Shown piece by piece: positions 26,090 through 34,352 of a DNA stretch of 64,000 nucleotides. This DNA comes from an uncultured Bacilli bacterium (GTDB taxonomy: Bacteria; Bacillota_I; Bacilli_A; RF39; UBA660): the NCBI GenBank assembly GCA_934129885.1, contig CAKOWU010000006.1, forward strand, positions 1 to 64,000. Direction: 5' to 3'. Numbering within the stretch: the first letter of the stretch is position 1; each line of letters opens with the position of its first letter. The position numbers and the translations under genes were made by a program. The notes under the pieces are model-generated. The model saw only the letters and a program-made list of their open reading frames with translations, made no database searches and was not told where the DNA came from.

Positions 26090-26755
26090 CTATTCATTTT
26101 CCCATGGCCATGGTGATTCATTCCAAGACCAAGGTGTCCTTTCTGCACTATTTACATATATTGGTCCATATTCTTTTTCATAATCTTTTGTGATTTTATC
26201 TAATTCTTTAGTAAATGTTTTGAATAGATTTAACATATTTGTATCGTTTGGATGTGTATCTAAATATAGATTTAAATCATGAGTTGCGAAAGAATAAGCA
26301 TATATATATGTAAGCATTTCTGCCTGTTTGTTTATTGGTTTTACCTCGTAAGGCTTTGATATTTTATATGAATTATATAAGTCTTTAAACATATTACCGC
26401 TGATGAAACCGGTATATACTTCGTATAGATCATTTGGATTTACGTTTTGGATGTAGTTTGGTTTATTAAAGTTCATGTTATTACCTGCTTCTTTATTTAA
26501 TTTGTTTATAAGTTCGTTATTTGGTGTTCCTTGAACATTTAGATTTGAATTTATATTATAATTTTGGTTATTAGTGTATATTCCGTTTGTGGCGTATTTT
26601 TGATTACTCGCATAAGTTCCGCTTTTGGTGTAGTTATAGTTGTTGTTTGGCATGTTTTGCCCAGTTATGGTTTTATTCCAATTATAGTTTGGATACATTT
26701 CGGTATTGTAATTTGAATTATTTGGAATATAATTCATATTGTTATAGTTATACAT
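26090..26755 (-). CDS. cotJB: Fused CotJA/CotJB-like spore coat protein
   Basis: This 221-residue protein has three parts. Residues 1-95 are Asn/Tyr-rich low complexity (YNNMNYIPNNSNYNTE). Residues 105-140 resemble a CotJA core (YEVYTGFISGNMFKDLY). Residues 140-221 match CotJB: MLTYIYAYSFATHDLNLYLDTHPND, YEKEYGPIYVNSAERTPWSW and the final WPWE. CotJA and CotJB are normally separate genes of 60-90 residues, so this is a fusion with an added Asn/Tyr-rich extension, a composition common in coat proteins. cotJC follows directly. The start has the RBS GAGGAGGG. Confidence 0.82.
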   Translation of the reverse strand: MYNYNNMNYIPNNSNYNTEMYPNYNWNKTITGQNMPNNNYNYTKSGTYASNQKYATNGIYTNNQNYNINSNLNVQGTPNNELINKLNKEAGNNMNFNKPNYIQNVNPNDLYEVYTGFISGNMFKDLYNSYKISKPYEVKPINKQAEMLTYIYAYSFATHDLNLYLDTHPNDTNMLNLFKTFTKELDKITKDYEKEYGPIYVNSAERTPWSWNESPWPWENE

Positions 26756-26775
26756 TTAATTACCCTCCTCAATTT

Positions 26776-26784
26776 TATGGTATG
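26776..26784 (-). promoter_or_regulatory. Candidate sporulation-sigma -10 element of the cotJ operon
   Basis: On the minus strand CATACCATA lies 20 bp upstream of the cotJ start. It fits the CATA-N3-TA (sigma-K) or CATACaAT (sigma-E) pattern. In B. subtilis cotJ is mother-cell controlled. The -35 element is unclear, so this is tentative. Confidence 0.4.
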
Positions 26785-26910
26785 ATTACCTAGCGTCTGT
26801 GAACGGGCTAAAGACTAGAAATAGGTGTTTTTTGTTGATTACTTGAAAAAAGGCCTTTTGAGTGTTGCTATTTCGGAAAATATGATGTAGTATAACGTGT
26901 GGTGATGTTG

Positions 26911-29900
26911 GTGAGTAAGTTTTACAATGAATTGGCGAGGAAATTAGGTCCTACATCGTTTACTAGAGGTGTTAGTTATAATGCGTCTAAGGTACATTTA
27001 ACTCGCTCGGAGTTTAATGATGAATATAAAAAGAGTTTTTTTGATGTACAGTCAGAGAACAGCGATGAAGCTTATAAAGTAGTAATTTTGACTGATACTG
27101 AAGATGAAGAAATTTTGAACTATTCTTGTAGTTGCCCATGGTTCGCTCAGGTTCATACTTGTAAGCATGTCGTGGCGTGTGCGATTAAGTATGAAGATTT
27201 TATATTTGATGATGAAGAAGGAGCAACTCAAATTGATGAGAAACATAAGTTGCAAGTATCAAGGTCTATTATTAACACTTTATTTAAACCTAGAAATAAG
27301 AATATCAGGAAGAAACTTAAACTTGAGATAATACTTGCGGAAACCAACACTTGGTATGATGATAGATTATATGCACAATTTAAAATAGGTGAAGAAAAGA
27401 CTTATGTACTTTCAAATAAGTATAATCGTTTTATTTCGGCGTATGAAAAAGGTGAGCCTTTTAAGATGACTGCAAAATTCACTTATGATCCGGCGGTACA
27501 TTATTTTAGTGATGAAGATAAAAATATTTTAGATTTTGTCGCTGGTAATTATCAAACACTTAGTAATAGTGATGGATTATTTATTATGCCTAGGCAATTG
27601 GATTTTTTTATGAACTTTCTAAAGAAAAAGAGATTTCGTATTAAGGATGGTCCTACTTTTCAAGGCTTTTTGGAAGAAAATCCTTTTGATACGGAACTAT
27701 CACGTGCGGGCGATACTTATACTTTGAAGATTGTTAACCAAGATAGTTATAGTTCACTTTGTTCTTCTAGATATATTTATGATAGTAAGAATATGTATAA
27801 ACTTTCGGATGATATAGCTGTGATGTATTTTAATTTATTAAGATTTGGAATGGATAGTCTTGTTTTTGAAAAAAAGGATCTTAATAATTTTACACAAGGG
27901 GTTTTACCTTTAGTTAAGGATAAAGTTGTGGTAGATGAAAGTGCTGGTGAGATTAAGATTAGTTTAAAGCCAAGGGGTCAGTTATATTTTGATTTTTATC
28001 ATAATGCAATTGAGTGTAAAGTTAAGTTAATATATGGCGAAAAGGCGATCAATTTATTTGATAAAGTTGATAATATTTTAAGAGATGACGAGTACGAAAG
28101 TAGTATAATCATGAAATTACATGAACTTGGCTTTGAAGAAAATAAGAAGAAGTTTATTCTTGATGATATTGATTTAATGGGTGAATTTTTAGATGAGGGA
28201 CTTGATAAGCTTACTGATAAATATGAGATTTTTACTTCTAAAAAGATAAAAGATAGTAAGATTATGAAGAATATAAATGGTAATGCGAATTTTTCTATTG
28301 GTCAAGATAATATTATGAAGTATGATTTTTCTTTGGATGGTGTTTCTACGTCGGAACTTTCGTCTATTATGGACAGTATGCATATGAAGAAAAAATATCA
28401 CAGGCTTAAGAATGGTGATTTGATTGATTTACGTCATAATGATGCTTTAGAGAATATTGATAAGTTAGCGGCCGATATGGACTTATCAGAAAAGGAACTT
28501 CTAGGTGGCGAAATTCCAAAATATAGAGCTATATATTATGATAGTTTGAAGAACAGGTATGGTAATATTATTAGGACTAATAATTTATTTGATGATCTCG
28601 TTACGAATTTTAAGAAGTATAAAGATGCTGAAATTAATCTTTCTAAAGAGGAAATGGCTGTTCTTCGTGATTATCAAAAAACTGGTGTTAAGTGGTTATA
28701 TAATATTTATAAAACTGGTTTTGGCGGAATTTTAGCGGATGAAATGGGTCTTGGTAAGTCTATTCAACTTATTTATTTAATTAAGTTATTAGTAAGGGAA
28801 AAGGCTGATGCGAAAATATTAATTGTGGCACCGACATCTCTTGTTTACAATTGGAAGAAAGAGTTTGATAAGTTTGGCTCTGATATTAAGTATGGTGTTT
28901 TCGCCGAAGGAAGGGCTGAAAGGCGAGCTTTACTTAATGATTCTGATGATATTAATGTATATATTACTACTTATGGTCTTGTTAGGAATGATTTGGATGA
29001 GTATAATAATATTAATTTTGATTTGGTTGCTATTGACGAGGCCCAGAATATTAAAAATGCTTCTACTTTGGTTACTAAGGCTGTTAAGAGTTTGAATGCA
29101 AGGGTTAAGATTGCACTTACTGGTACGCCACTTGAGAATTCGGTCATGGAACTTTGGAGTATTTTTGATTTTATTATGCCTGGTTATTTAGCAAATAGTA
29201 AGAAGTTTAAGAGTTTATATAATATAGGTGATGTTGATGATGAGTCACTTAAGAAGTTAAATAATCTTAATTTACAGATTAATAATTTTATATTAAGACG
29301 TAGAAAGAGCGATGTAGCGAAGGATTTACCTGATAAGATCTATAATAATATATATGTTGATTTTGGTGCGGAACAGAGGAAACTTTATATGGCACAGGTG
29401 CAGAAGACTAAAGAAGAAATGCAGGAGATGATGGCTACTGAAGGGTTTATTAAGGCGAGGTTTAAGATTTTACAACTTTTAACTAAACTTAGGGAGATAT
29501 GTATTGATCCTTCTATGGTGTTTGATAATTATAAGGGTGATAGAGTCAAGATTGATGAACTTATTAGGCTTGTTTTAGAGACGAAGGCTAATGGACACAA
29601 GATGCTCGTTTTTACTTCTTATAAGACGGCACTTGATATTGTACTTAAGGAATTTGAAAAAAATGGCATAACAGCTTATTCGATAGATGGTAGCACACCT
29701 TCTAAAAAGCGTATGGAGCTAGTGGAGAAGTTTAATAATGATAATACTGATGTGTTTATTATTACGCTTAAGGCTGGTGGTACGGGACTTAATTTGACAT
29801 CTGCAAATGTTGTTATTCATTTGGATTTATGGTGGAACCCACAGGTTGAGAATCAGGCTACCGACAGGGCACACAGAATTGGTCAAAAAGAGACTGTTTC

Positions 29901-30087
29901 GGTTATTAGGCTTATTGTAAATGGCACAATTGAGGAGAGAATTCTTGAGTTACAGGAAAAGAAACGCAAACTTGCTGATGTGCTAATCGAAGGTGATACT
30001 AGGTCTTTGAATAATCTTTCTAATTTGTCTGAAGAAGACATACAAATGTTGCTTTCTATGGACAATGATGAGGGTGTTAGAAAATAA
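26911..30087 (+). CDS. SWIM zinc-finger SNF2-family ATPase/helicase
   Basis: The roughly 1058-residue protein begins with a SWIM zinc finger (CSCPWFAQVHTCKHVVAC, about residues 70-88) followed by a long Bacillus-type SNF2 N-terminal domain. The C-terminal half is a SNF2 ATPase: ILADEMGLGKSIQLIYL, ILIVAPTSLVYNW, LVAIDEAQNIKN, ALTGTPLENSVMELWSIFDF, then KMLVFTSYKTALD and QATDRAHRIGQKETV. Such proteins move along double-stranded DNA; the bacterial SWIM-SNF2 group is poorly characterised. The start is uncertain: GTG 26911 has GGTGAT upstream, and ATG 26905 and GTG 26899 are also in frame. It stands alone before tRNA-His. Confidence 0.92.
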   Translation: MSKFYNELARKLGPTSFTRGVSYNASKVHLTRSEFNDEYKKSFFDVQSENSDEAYKVVILTDTEDEEILNYSCSCPWFAQVHTCKHVVACAIKYEDFIFDDEEGATQIDEKHKLQVSRSIINTLFKPRNKNIRKKLKLEIILAETNTWYDDRLYAQFKIGEEKTYVLSNKYNRFISAYEKGEPFKMTAKFTYDPAVHYFSDEDKNILDFVAGNYQTLSNSDGLFIMPRQLDFFMNFLKKKRFRIKDGPTFQGFLEENPFDTELSRAGDTYTLKIVNQDSYSSLCSSRYIYDSKNMYKLSDDIAVMYFNLLRFGMDSLVFEKKDLNNFTQGVLPLVKDKVVVDESAGEIKISLKPRGQLYFDFYHNAIECKVKLIYGEKAINLFDKVDNILRDDEYESSIIMKLHELGFEENKKKFILDDIDLMGEFLDEGLDKLTDKYEIFTSKKIKDSKIMKNINGNANFSIGQDNIMKYDFSLDGVSTSELSSIMDSMHMKKKYHRLKNGDLIDLRHNDALENIDKLAADMDLSEKELLGGEIPKYRAIYYDSLKNRYGNIIRTNNLFDDLVTNFKKYKDAEINLSKEEMAVLRDYQKTGVKWLYNIYKTGFGGILADEMGLGKSIQLIYLIKLLVREKADAKILIVAPTSLVYNWKKEFDKFGSDIKYGVFAEGRAERRALLNDSDDINVYITTYGLVRNDLDEYNNINFDLVAIDEAQNIKNASTLVTKAVKSLNARVKIALTGTPLENSVMELWSIFDFIMPGYLANSKKFKSLYNIGDVDDESLKKLNNLNLQINNFILRRRKSDVAKDLPDKIYNNIYVDFGAEQRKLYMAQVQKTKEEMQEMMATEGFIKARFKILQLLTKLREICIDPSMVFDNYKGDRVKIDELIRLVLETKANGHKMLVFTSYKTALDIVLKEFEKNGITAYSIDGSTPSKKRMELVEKFNNDNTDVFIITLKAGGTGLNLTSANVVIHLDLWWNPQVENQATDRAHRIGQKETVSVIRLIVNGTIEERILELQEKKRKLADVLIEGDTRSLNNLSNLSEEDIQMLLSMDNDEGVRK

Positions 30088-30167
30088 ATTTTCAAAAAAA
30101 TGAAATAAAATGACAAAATAACTTGTCAAAAGACGTAATTATTGATAGAATAATTATGTTCTTGTAT

Positions 30168-30244
30168 GGCGGAATTGGTGAAGTGGTTAACACGACGGAT
30201 TGTGGTTCCGTTACGCATCGGTTCGATTCCGATATTCCGCCCCA
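30168..30244 (+). tRNA. tRNA-His (GTG anticodon)
   Basis: A full cloverleaf. Acceptor stem GCGGAAT pairs with ATTCCGC. G-1 at 30168 faces C73, as needed for HisRS. The anticodon loop is TTGTGGT between CGGA and TCCG. The T arm is ATCGG-TTCGATT-CCGAT, and CCA is encoded at 30242-30244. A terminator follows at 30283-30310. Mobile genes begin just after. Confidence 0.95.
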
Positions 30245-30282
30245 GAATGTAAAATCGTCGCACCAATTGCGACTTTATGATT

Positions 30283-30310
30283 AAATCAACTGAAAAAAGT
30301 TGATTTTTTT
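30283..30310 (+). terminator. Terminator after tRNA-His
   Basis: AAATCAACT, loop GAAAAA, AGTTGATTT and Ts. Confidence 0.8.
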
Positions 30311-30369
30311 GTGCTATTGCAAAGAAAGGTGTGATGTGATATGATAGTAATCATCAAGAAAAAATCAAT

Positions 30370-30612
30370 ATGAGTAAAGAACTCTATTCTAAAATTGAAT
30401 GGACTTGCACATTTCAGAAGAAAGACTTTAAAATTCTTGGGGGTCATCTTCGTATTGTGAAGCATACCAATTTAGCGTATGTGGAACCACATAGGGTTAT
30501 TATTGATAACAAACTATATTTGTTCTTTAATGACCAAACATATTTCTATATTGGGAACCTAGAAAAGAAAATTCCCTTATCCGAATTATCAAATTACATA
30601 GCAAGGCATTAA
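30370..30612 (+). CDS. Hypothetical 80-aa protein at the left edge of the mobile region
   Basis: The ORF has ATG at 30370 without a clear Shine-Dalgarno site. The product is mostly beta-like with aromatic residues (HLRIVKHTNLAYVEPHRVIIDNKLYLFF, then YFYIGNLEKKIPLSELSNYIARH). No family is recognised. It lies between tRNA-His and the recombinase, so it is likely part of the mobile element or a flanking cargo gene. Confidence 0.5.
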   Translation: MSKELYSKIEWTCTFQKKDFKILGGHLRIVKHTNLAYVEPHRVIIDNKLYLFFNDQTYFYIGNLEKKIPLSELSNYIARH

Positions 30613-30751
30613 GAATTTTAGAATTTTAAAAAATTGCTTTATATTGATTGTTTTGTCGTGCAAATAATCAAATAAATTCTAAAATTGATGTCATTGTTAT
30701 GTGACATCTTTTTATGATGCCTTTCATTACAAAAAGAAGGAGGTAATCATT

Positions 30752-32569
30752 ATGGATAATGAAAGGAAAATTGCAGGAGTTTATATTAGGGTATCTACTG
30801 AAGATCAAGCAAGAGAAGGTTTTAGTCTAGGGGAGCAAGAAGAAAAACTACTAGAGTTATGCAAGTTTAAAGAGTTAGAAGTTTATAAAGTCTATAAAGA
30901 TGCCGGAATATCAGCTAAAGATATGGCTCATAGGCCACAATTTCAAGCAATGCTTAAAGATATGAAAGACGGCAAAATAAATTATATTGTCGCCTATAAA
31001 CTAGATAGGATAACTCGTTCAGTTCGTGATTTAGAAGAACTAATTAGTATGCTTGAAGAAAATAACTGTTATCTACTATGTGATAGAGATGATGTAAATA
31101 CCTCTACTGCTAACGGAAGATTCTTTGTAAGAATGCTTACAGTATTATCCCAATTAGAAATTGAAATTGTATCAGAAAGAACAAAATTTGGTTTAACAGG
31201 AGCAATTAAATCAGGGCATATTCCAGGTAAAAGACCTTTTGGCTATAAAAGTGATGAGAATAAAAAAAGGATAATTGATGAAGCAACTAGACCTTATGTA
31301 GAAAAAATATTTGATATGTATTTAGAAGGTAAAAGTTATCAACAAATCGCAAACTATTTTAAAACCAATAATATTTATCCTAAAAAACCATGGCCTGATT
31401 CGCATATTCAAAGAATTATTGATAACAAAATTTATATGGGTGATTATGAACAACATAAAACCATTGGTAAAAAAGAAAATAAAGAGCCCACTATTTATAT
31501 GAATGTTGTCGAACCAATCATATCAAGAGCTAAATGGGAAGAATGCCAAAAACAAAAGGAAAGAAATCAAAGAAATTATATGAGAGATAGAATATATACT
31601 TTCTTTCAAAAACTTAAATGTCCTACTTGTGGAAAAATTATGAGATGTAAAGGATCTGGTGGTAAAAAAAGAAATTATATGTATTATAACTGTGAACATT
31701 GCTACACCAATTTTAATGAAGAACAAGTAGAAAAAGTTATGCAAGGTTTTATCTTTGATTTACTTGAATATGATATGGCCGTTAAAAAATATTTTATGCC
31801 AATTTTAGAAGCTAAGAATAATATCAATACAGAAGAAATTGATAAAGAAATTAAAGAACTTGAAAAACAAAGAAATAGAATAAAACAGGCATATATTAGT
31901 GGCATAGTAGAAATAGATGATTTTAAAGAAGATTATAAATTTATTGAAGATAAACTTGCTAATTTAGAAAACAAAAAACTTGAAATGATAAACCTAGAAC
32001 ACTTTAATTACTCTCCACATGAACTGCTTGCCCAAAGAGATATTGAAAGAGAAAAATTGATTAGATTAGATACTTTAAATAAACTCTTAAAAACAAAATG
32101 GAATGGTATGGATAAATCGGAAAAGCAAGAATTTATTGCTAAATTTATTGATACTATTGAACTTGAAAAAGATGAAAAAAACAATTTAGTAGTCAAAGAA
32201 ATTAACTTTAGAAAAACTTTTATCAGTCAGTTATGTAAATTTTATGATGCTGGCATATTTGATGTAGCAATACCTGTTGATATAGGAGGAGAAGAACAAC
32301 ATATAATTGGTGGCAGAATGACTGAAAAACAATTAGATGAGTATTTAAATAAAATGAATGAGCACTTTGAAACATCATTTTATGAAACGTACGAAAAAAT
32401 TGACAAGAAAACAAATGAATATTTCTTAGAATACCAACCAAAAGAAAATGAAAAAATAGTAAGATTTGTAGCACTTTCACCAGAAAATAAATTCCCAATA
32501 ACCTTAGAAAATATTAAAGATAGATACGGGTTTGTTAGCTACAAAACAAATAAGTTGTTAGAAAATTAG
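30752..32569 (+). CDS. Large serine recombinase (TnpX-like)
   Basis: The 605-residue protein has the resolvase catalytic domain first (AGVYIRVSTEDQAREGFSLG with the nucleophile Ser in RVST, then YKLDRITRSVRDLEELI), the recombinase domain (GHIPGKRPFGYK, RPYVEKIFDMYLEGKS) and a zinc beta-ribbon (CPTCGKIMRCKGSGGKKRN...CEHC). A long coiled coil follows (about 380-480). This class moves integrative elements without replication. ATG 30752 follows AGAAGGAGGTAATC. The C-terminal 80 residues are acidic and extend beyond the usual coiled coil, as in transposon recombinases. Confidence 0.95.
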   Translation: MDNERKIAGVYIRVSTEDQAREGFSLGEQEEKLLELCKFKELEVYKVYKDAGISAKDMAHRPQFQAMLKDMKDGKINYIVAYKLDRITRSVRDLEELISMLEENNCYLLCDRDDVNTSTANGRFFVRMLTVLSQLEIEIVSERTKFGLTGAIKSGHIPGKRPFGYKSDENKKRIIDEATRPYVEKIFDMYLEGKSYQQIANYFKTNNIYPKKPWPDSHIQRIIDNKIYMGDYEQHKTIGKKENKEPTIYMNVVEPIISRAKWEECQKQKERNQRNYMRDRIYTFFQKLKCPTCGKIMRCKGSGGKKRNYMYYNCEHCYTNFNEEQVEKVMQGFIFDLLEYDMAVKKYFMPILEAKNNINTEEIDKEIKELEKQRNRIKQAYISGIVEIDDFKEDYKFIEDKLANLENKKLEMINLEHFNYSPHELLAQRDIEREKLIRLDTLNKLLKTKWNGMDKSEKQEFIAKFIDTIELEKDEKNNLVVKEINFRKTFISQLCKFYDAGIFDVAIPVDIGGEEQHIIGGRMTEKQLDEYLNKMNEHFETSFYETYEKIDKKTNEYFLEYQPKENEKIVRFVALSPENKFPITLENIKDRYGFVSYKTNKLLEN

Positions 32570-32586
32570 AAAGAGTATGATGAAAA

Positions 32587-32940
32587 ATGAAAATAAACTA
32601 TATTAAAAATGGTGATTATTATTTACCAGACTTAAATTTAAATGAAGAAAAACAAGAAAATATTGGAAGATACGGAATATTAAGATTACGTTATATTAAA
32701 GAAAACAAAAAAGAACTTTATACTCATTTATTAATGACAAATAAATTAAATTATCATTTAAGGTTAATTAACGAAGTTTGTGAAACTAGATTTAAAGTTT
32801 TAATGGAAGATTTTATTAAAAATGATAAAAGACTAACCGAAAAAAGCAAAGCGAAAAATGGACTTGAGTGGACTAAAATTATGAATAACTATAAGAATGC
32901 TGCTGAAGAAATGATTATGAGTGAACTAATTTATGTTTAG
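32587..32940 (+). CDS. tnpV: TnpV-family transposon-encoded protein
   Basis: This 117-residue protein matches TnpV: KNGDYYLPDLNLNEEKQENIGRYGILRLRYIKENKK, then LLMTNKLNYHLRLINEVCE and the C-terminal NNYKNAAEEMIMSELIYV. In Tn4451-type elements TnpV lies beside the recombinase gene, as here, 17 bp after it. Its biochemical role is not settled. The start has only a weak RBS in GAGTATGATGAAAA. Confidence 0.88.
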   Translation: MKINYIKNGDYYLPDLNLNEEKQENIGRYGILRLRYIKENKKELYTHLLMTNKLNYHLRLINEVCETRFKVLMEDFIKNDKRLTEKSKAKNGLEWTKIMNNYKNAAEEMIMSELIYV

Positions 32941-33024
32941 TTTCTCTCTATCTTCCATCATAAGCAAGCAACGTGTTTTTACTCCCATCACAAAAAACAC
33001 ACTAAACAGAAAGATTTTTATCTA

Positions 33025-34335
33025 ATGGCTGTTACTAAAATATGGAAGATAAAAAATAATTTAAAGCATTCTATAAATTATATAGTTAATCATGAAAAAA
33101 CTTTAAACACTGAGTATGGAAAAAATGTATATGATGAATTTCATTTAGATAATAAACCTAATTATAAAAACGAATTGTCTCATTATATTACAGGAGTTAA
33201 TTGTCTAGCAAATACGGCATATGAAGATATGATGATGACTAAACAGCAATACGGCAAAGAGGATGGCATTATTGCCTATCATGCATATCAATCTTTTAAT
33301 GATGATATTACTCCTGAACTTGCTCATGAAATTGGTATTAAACTAGCTGAAGAAATGTGAAATGATTTTGAAGTAGTTGTTGCTACTCATCAAAATACTA
33401 ATCATATTCATAATCATTTCATAATTAATTCTGTTTCATATTATACGGATAAAAAATATAACAATAATAGACCTAATTTGGCTAAATTGAGGCATATATC
33501 CGATGCTTTATGTGAAGAATATGGACTAACTACTTTAAATGAAAAAAGTGAATATAAAAACACTTATAAGTATAAAGTGTTAGATAACGATTATTATAAA
33601 GTAGTTAAAGAAGATATAGATGATATTCTTAGCTATTCAATTACCTATGACCAATTTATAAACAGATTAAAAAAATTAAATTATAAAGTTTATAACAATT
33701 ATGGTAAACTTACTATTTATAAAGAAGGTTTTGATAAGGTTAGAATTGAAAAAGCATTTGGTGAAGATTATTGTATTGATAAAATTAAAGATAAACTATA
33801 TAACAACAAATATTCAAATCAAATTGCCTTCAAACCAAAATCCCAAAAGTCTATATTTGAAAAGTTTTTATCTATTACCAATAATAAGCATAAAGGAATA
33901 CTTGGTTTATACTATTATTATTGCTATTTATTAGGTGTATTTCCAAAAGAAAATCCTAAACAATATTTGCCTTATTCAATAAGAAAAGAAATTAAAAAAA
34001 TGGAACAATATTCTGAAGAAGCAAGGTTTATGGTTTCCAATAAAATTGAAACTAAAGATGATTTAGAAATTTTATTAAAAAATACAGAGGAGCAATATTA
34101 TAAATCAACTAGTGATAGAACAAATTTATGGACAAGACATCGTAGAGCAAAAACTGACGATGTTAAAAATGAAATTAAATCTAAAATAGATGAAATTCAA
34201 CCTAAAATTAAGGAACTTCGTAAACAAATTAAGTATTGTAAAAATATTAAAGAAAGATCTGAAGAAATGCAAAATAATATTAATAATTTTGATAAAGATT
34301 TAGCCAAAGAAAAAGACAAGTCATGGTCTAGATAA
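33025..34335 (+). pseudogene. MobA/MobL-type relaxase interrupted by an in-frame TGA
   Basis: One frame runs from ATG 33025 to TAA 34335 with a single TGA at 33358-33360. The upstream part has ELAHEIGIKLAEEM; the downstream part begins NDFEVVVATHQNTNHIHNHFIINS with the HxHxH metal motif of relaxases. In relatives as I remember them, a Trp follows LAEE(M/L) here, so TGG probably became TGA. A Trp elsewhere in the gene is TGG. The C-terminus is coiled coil. Unless the TGA is read through, the relaxase is inactive because the metal motif lies beyond it. Confidence 0.85.
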
Positions 34336-34352
34336 CCTGATTTGTCTTTTTA

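Larger units (their letters stand above)
30370..34335 (+). mobile_element. Tn4451-like mobilizable element (recombinase, TnpV, relaxase)
   Basis: The three genes recombinase-TnpV-relaxase, in the same direction, match the core of Tn4451/Tn4453-type transposons, where TnpX excises and inserts the element, TnpV is accessory and TnpZ mobilises it. Exact ends and target repeats are not visible to me; the left end lies somewhere after the tRNA-His terminator. The relaxase frame is broken, so mobilisation in its own right is doubtful. The minus-strand genes at 34.3-39.0 kb may be cargo or a second element. Confidence 0.65.

Noticed and set aside
28823..29095. Hydrophobic 90-aa ORF inside the SNF2 gene
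   Set aside because: Out-of-frame shadow; the overlapping SNF2 motifs are clear.
7105..33360. Genome-wide reassignment of TGA to Trp
   Set aside because: TGA ends genes in overlap contexts at 19024, 23317 and 50041, and Trp is TGG everywhere else.
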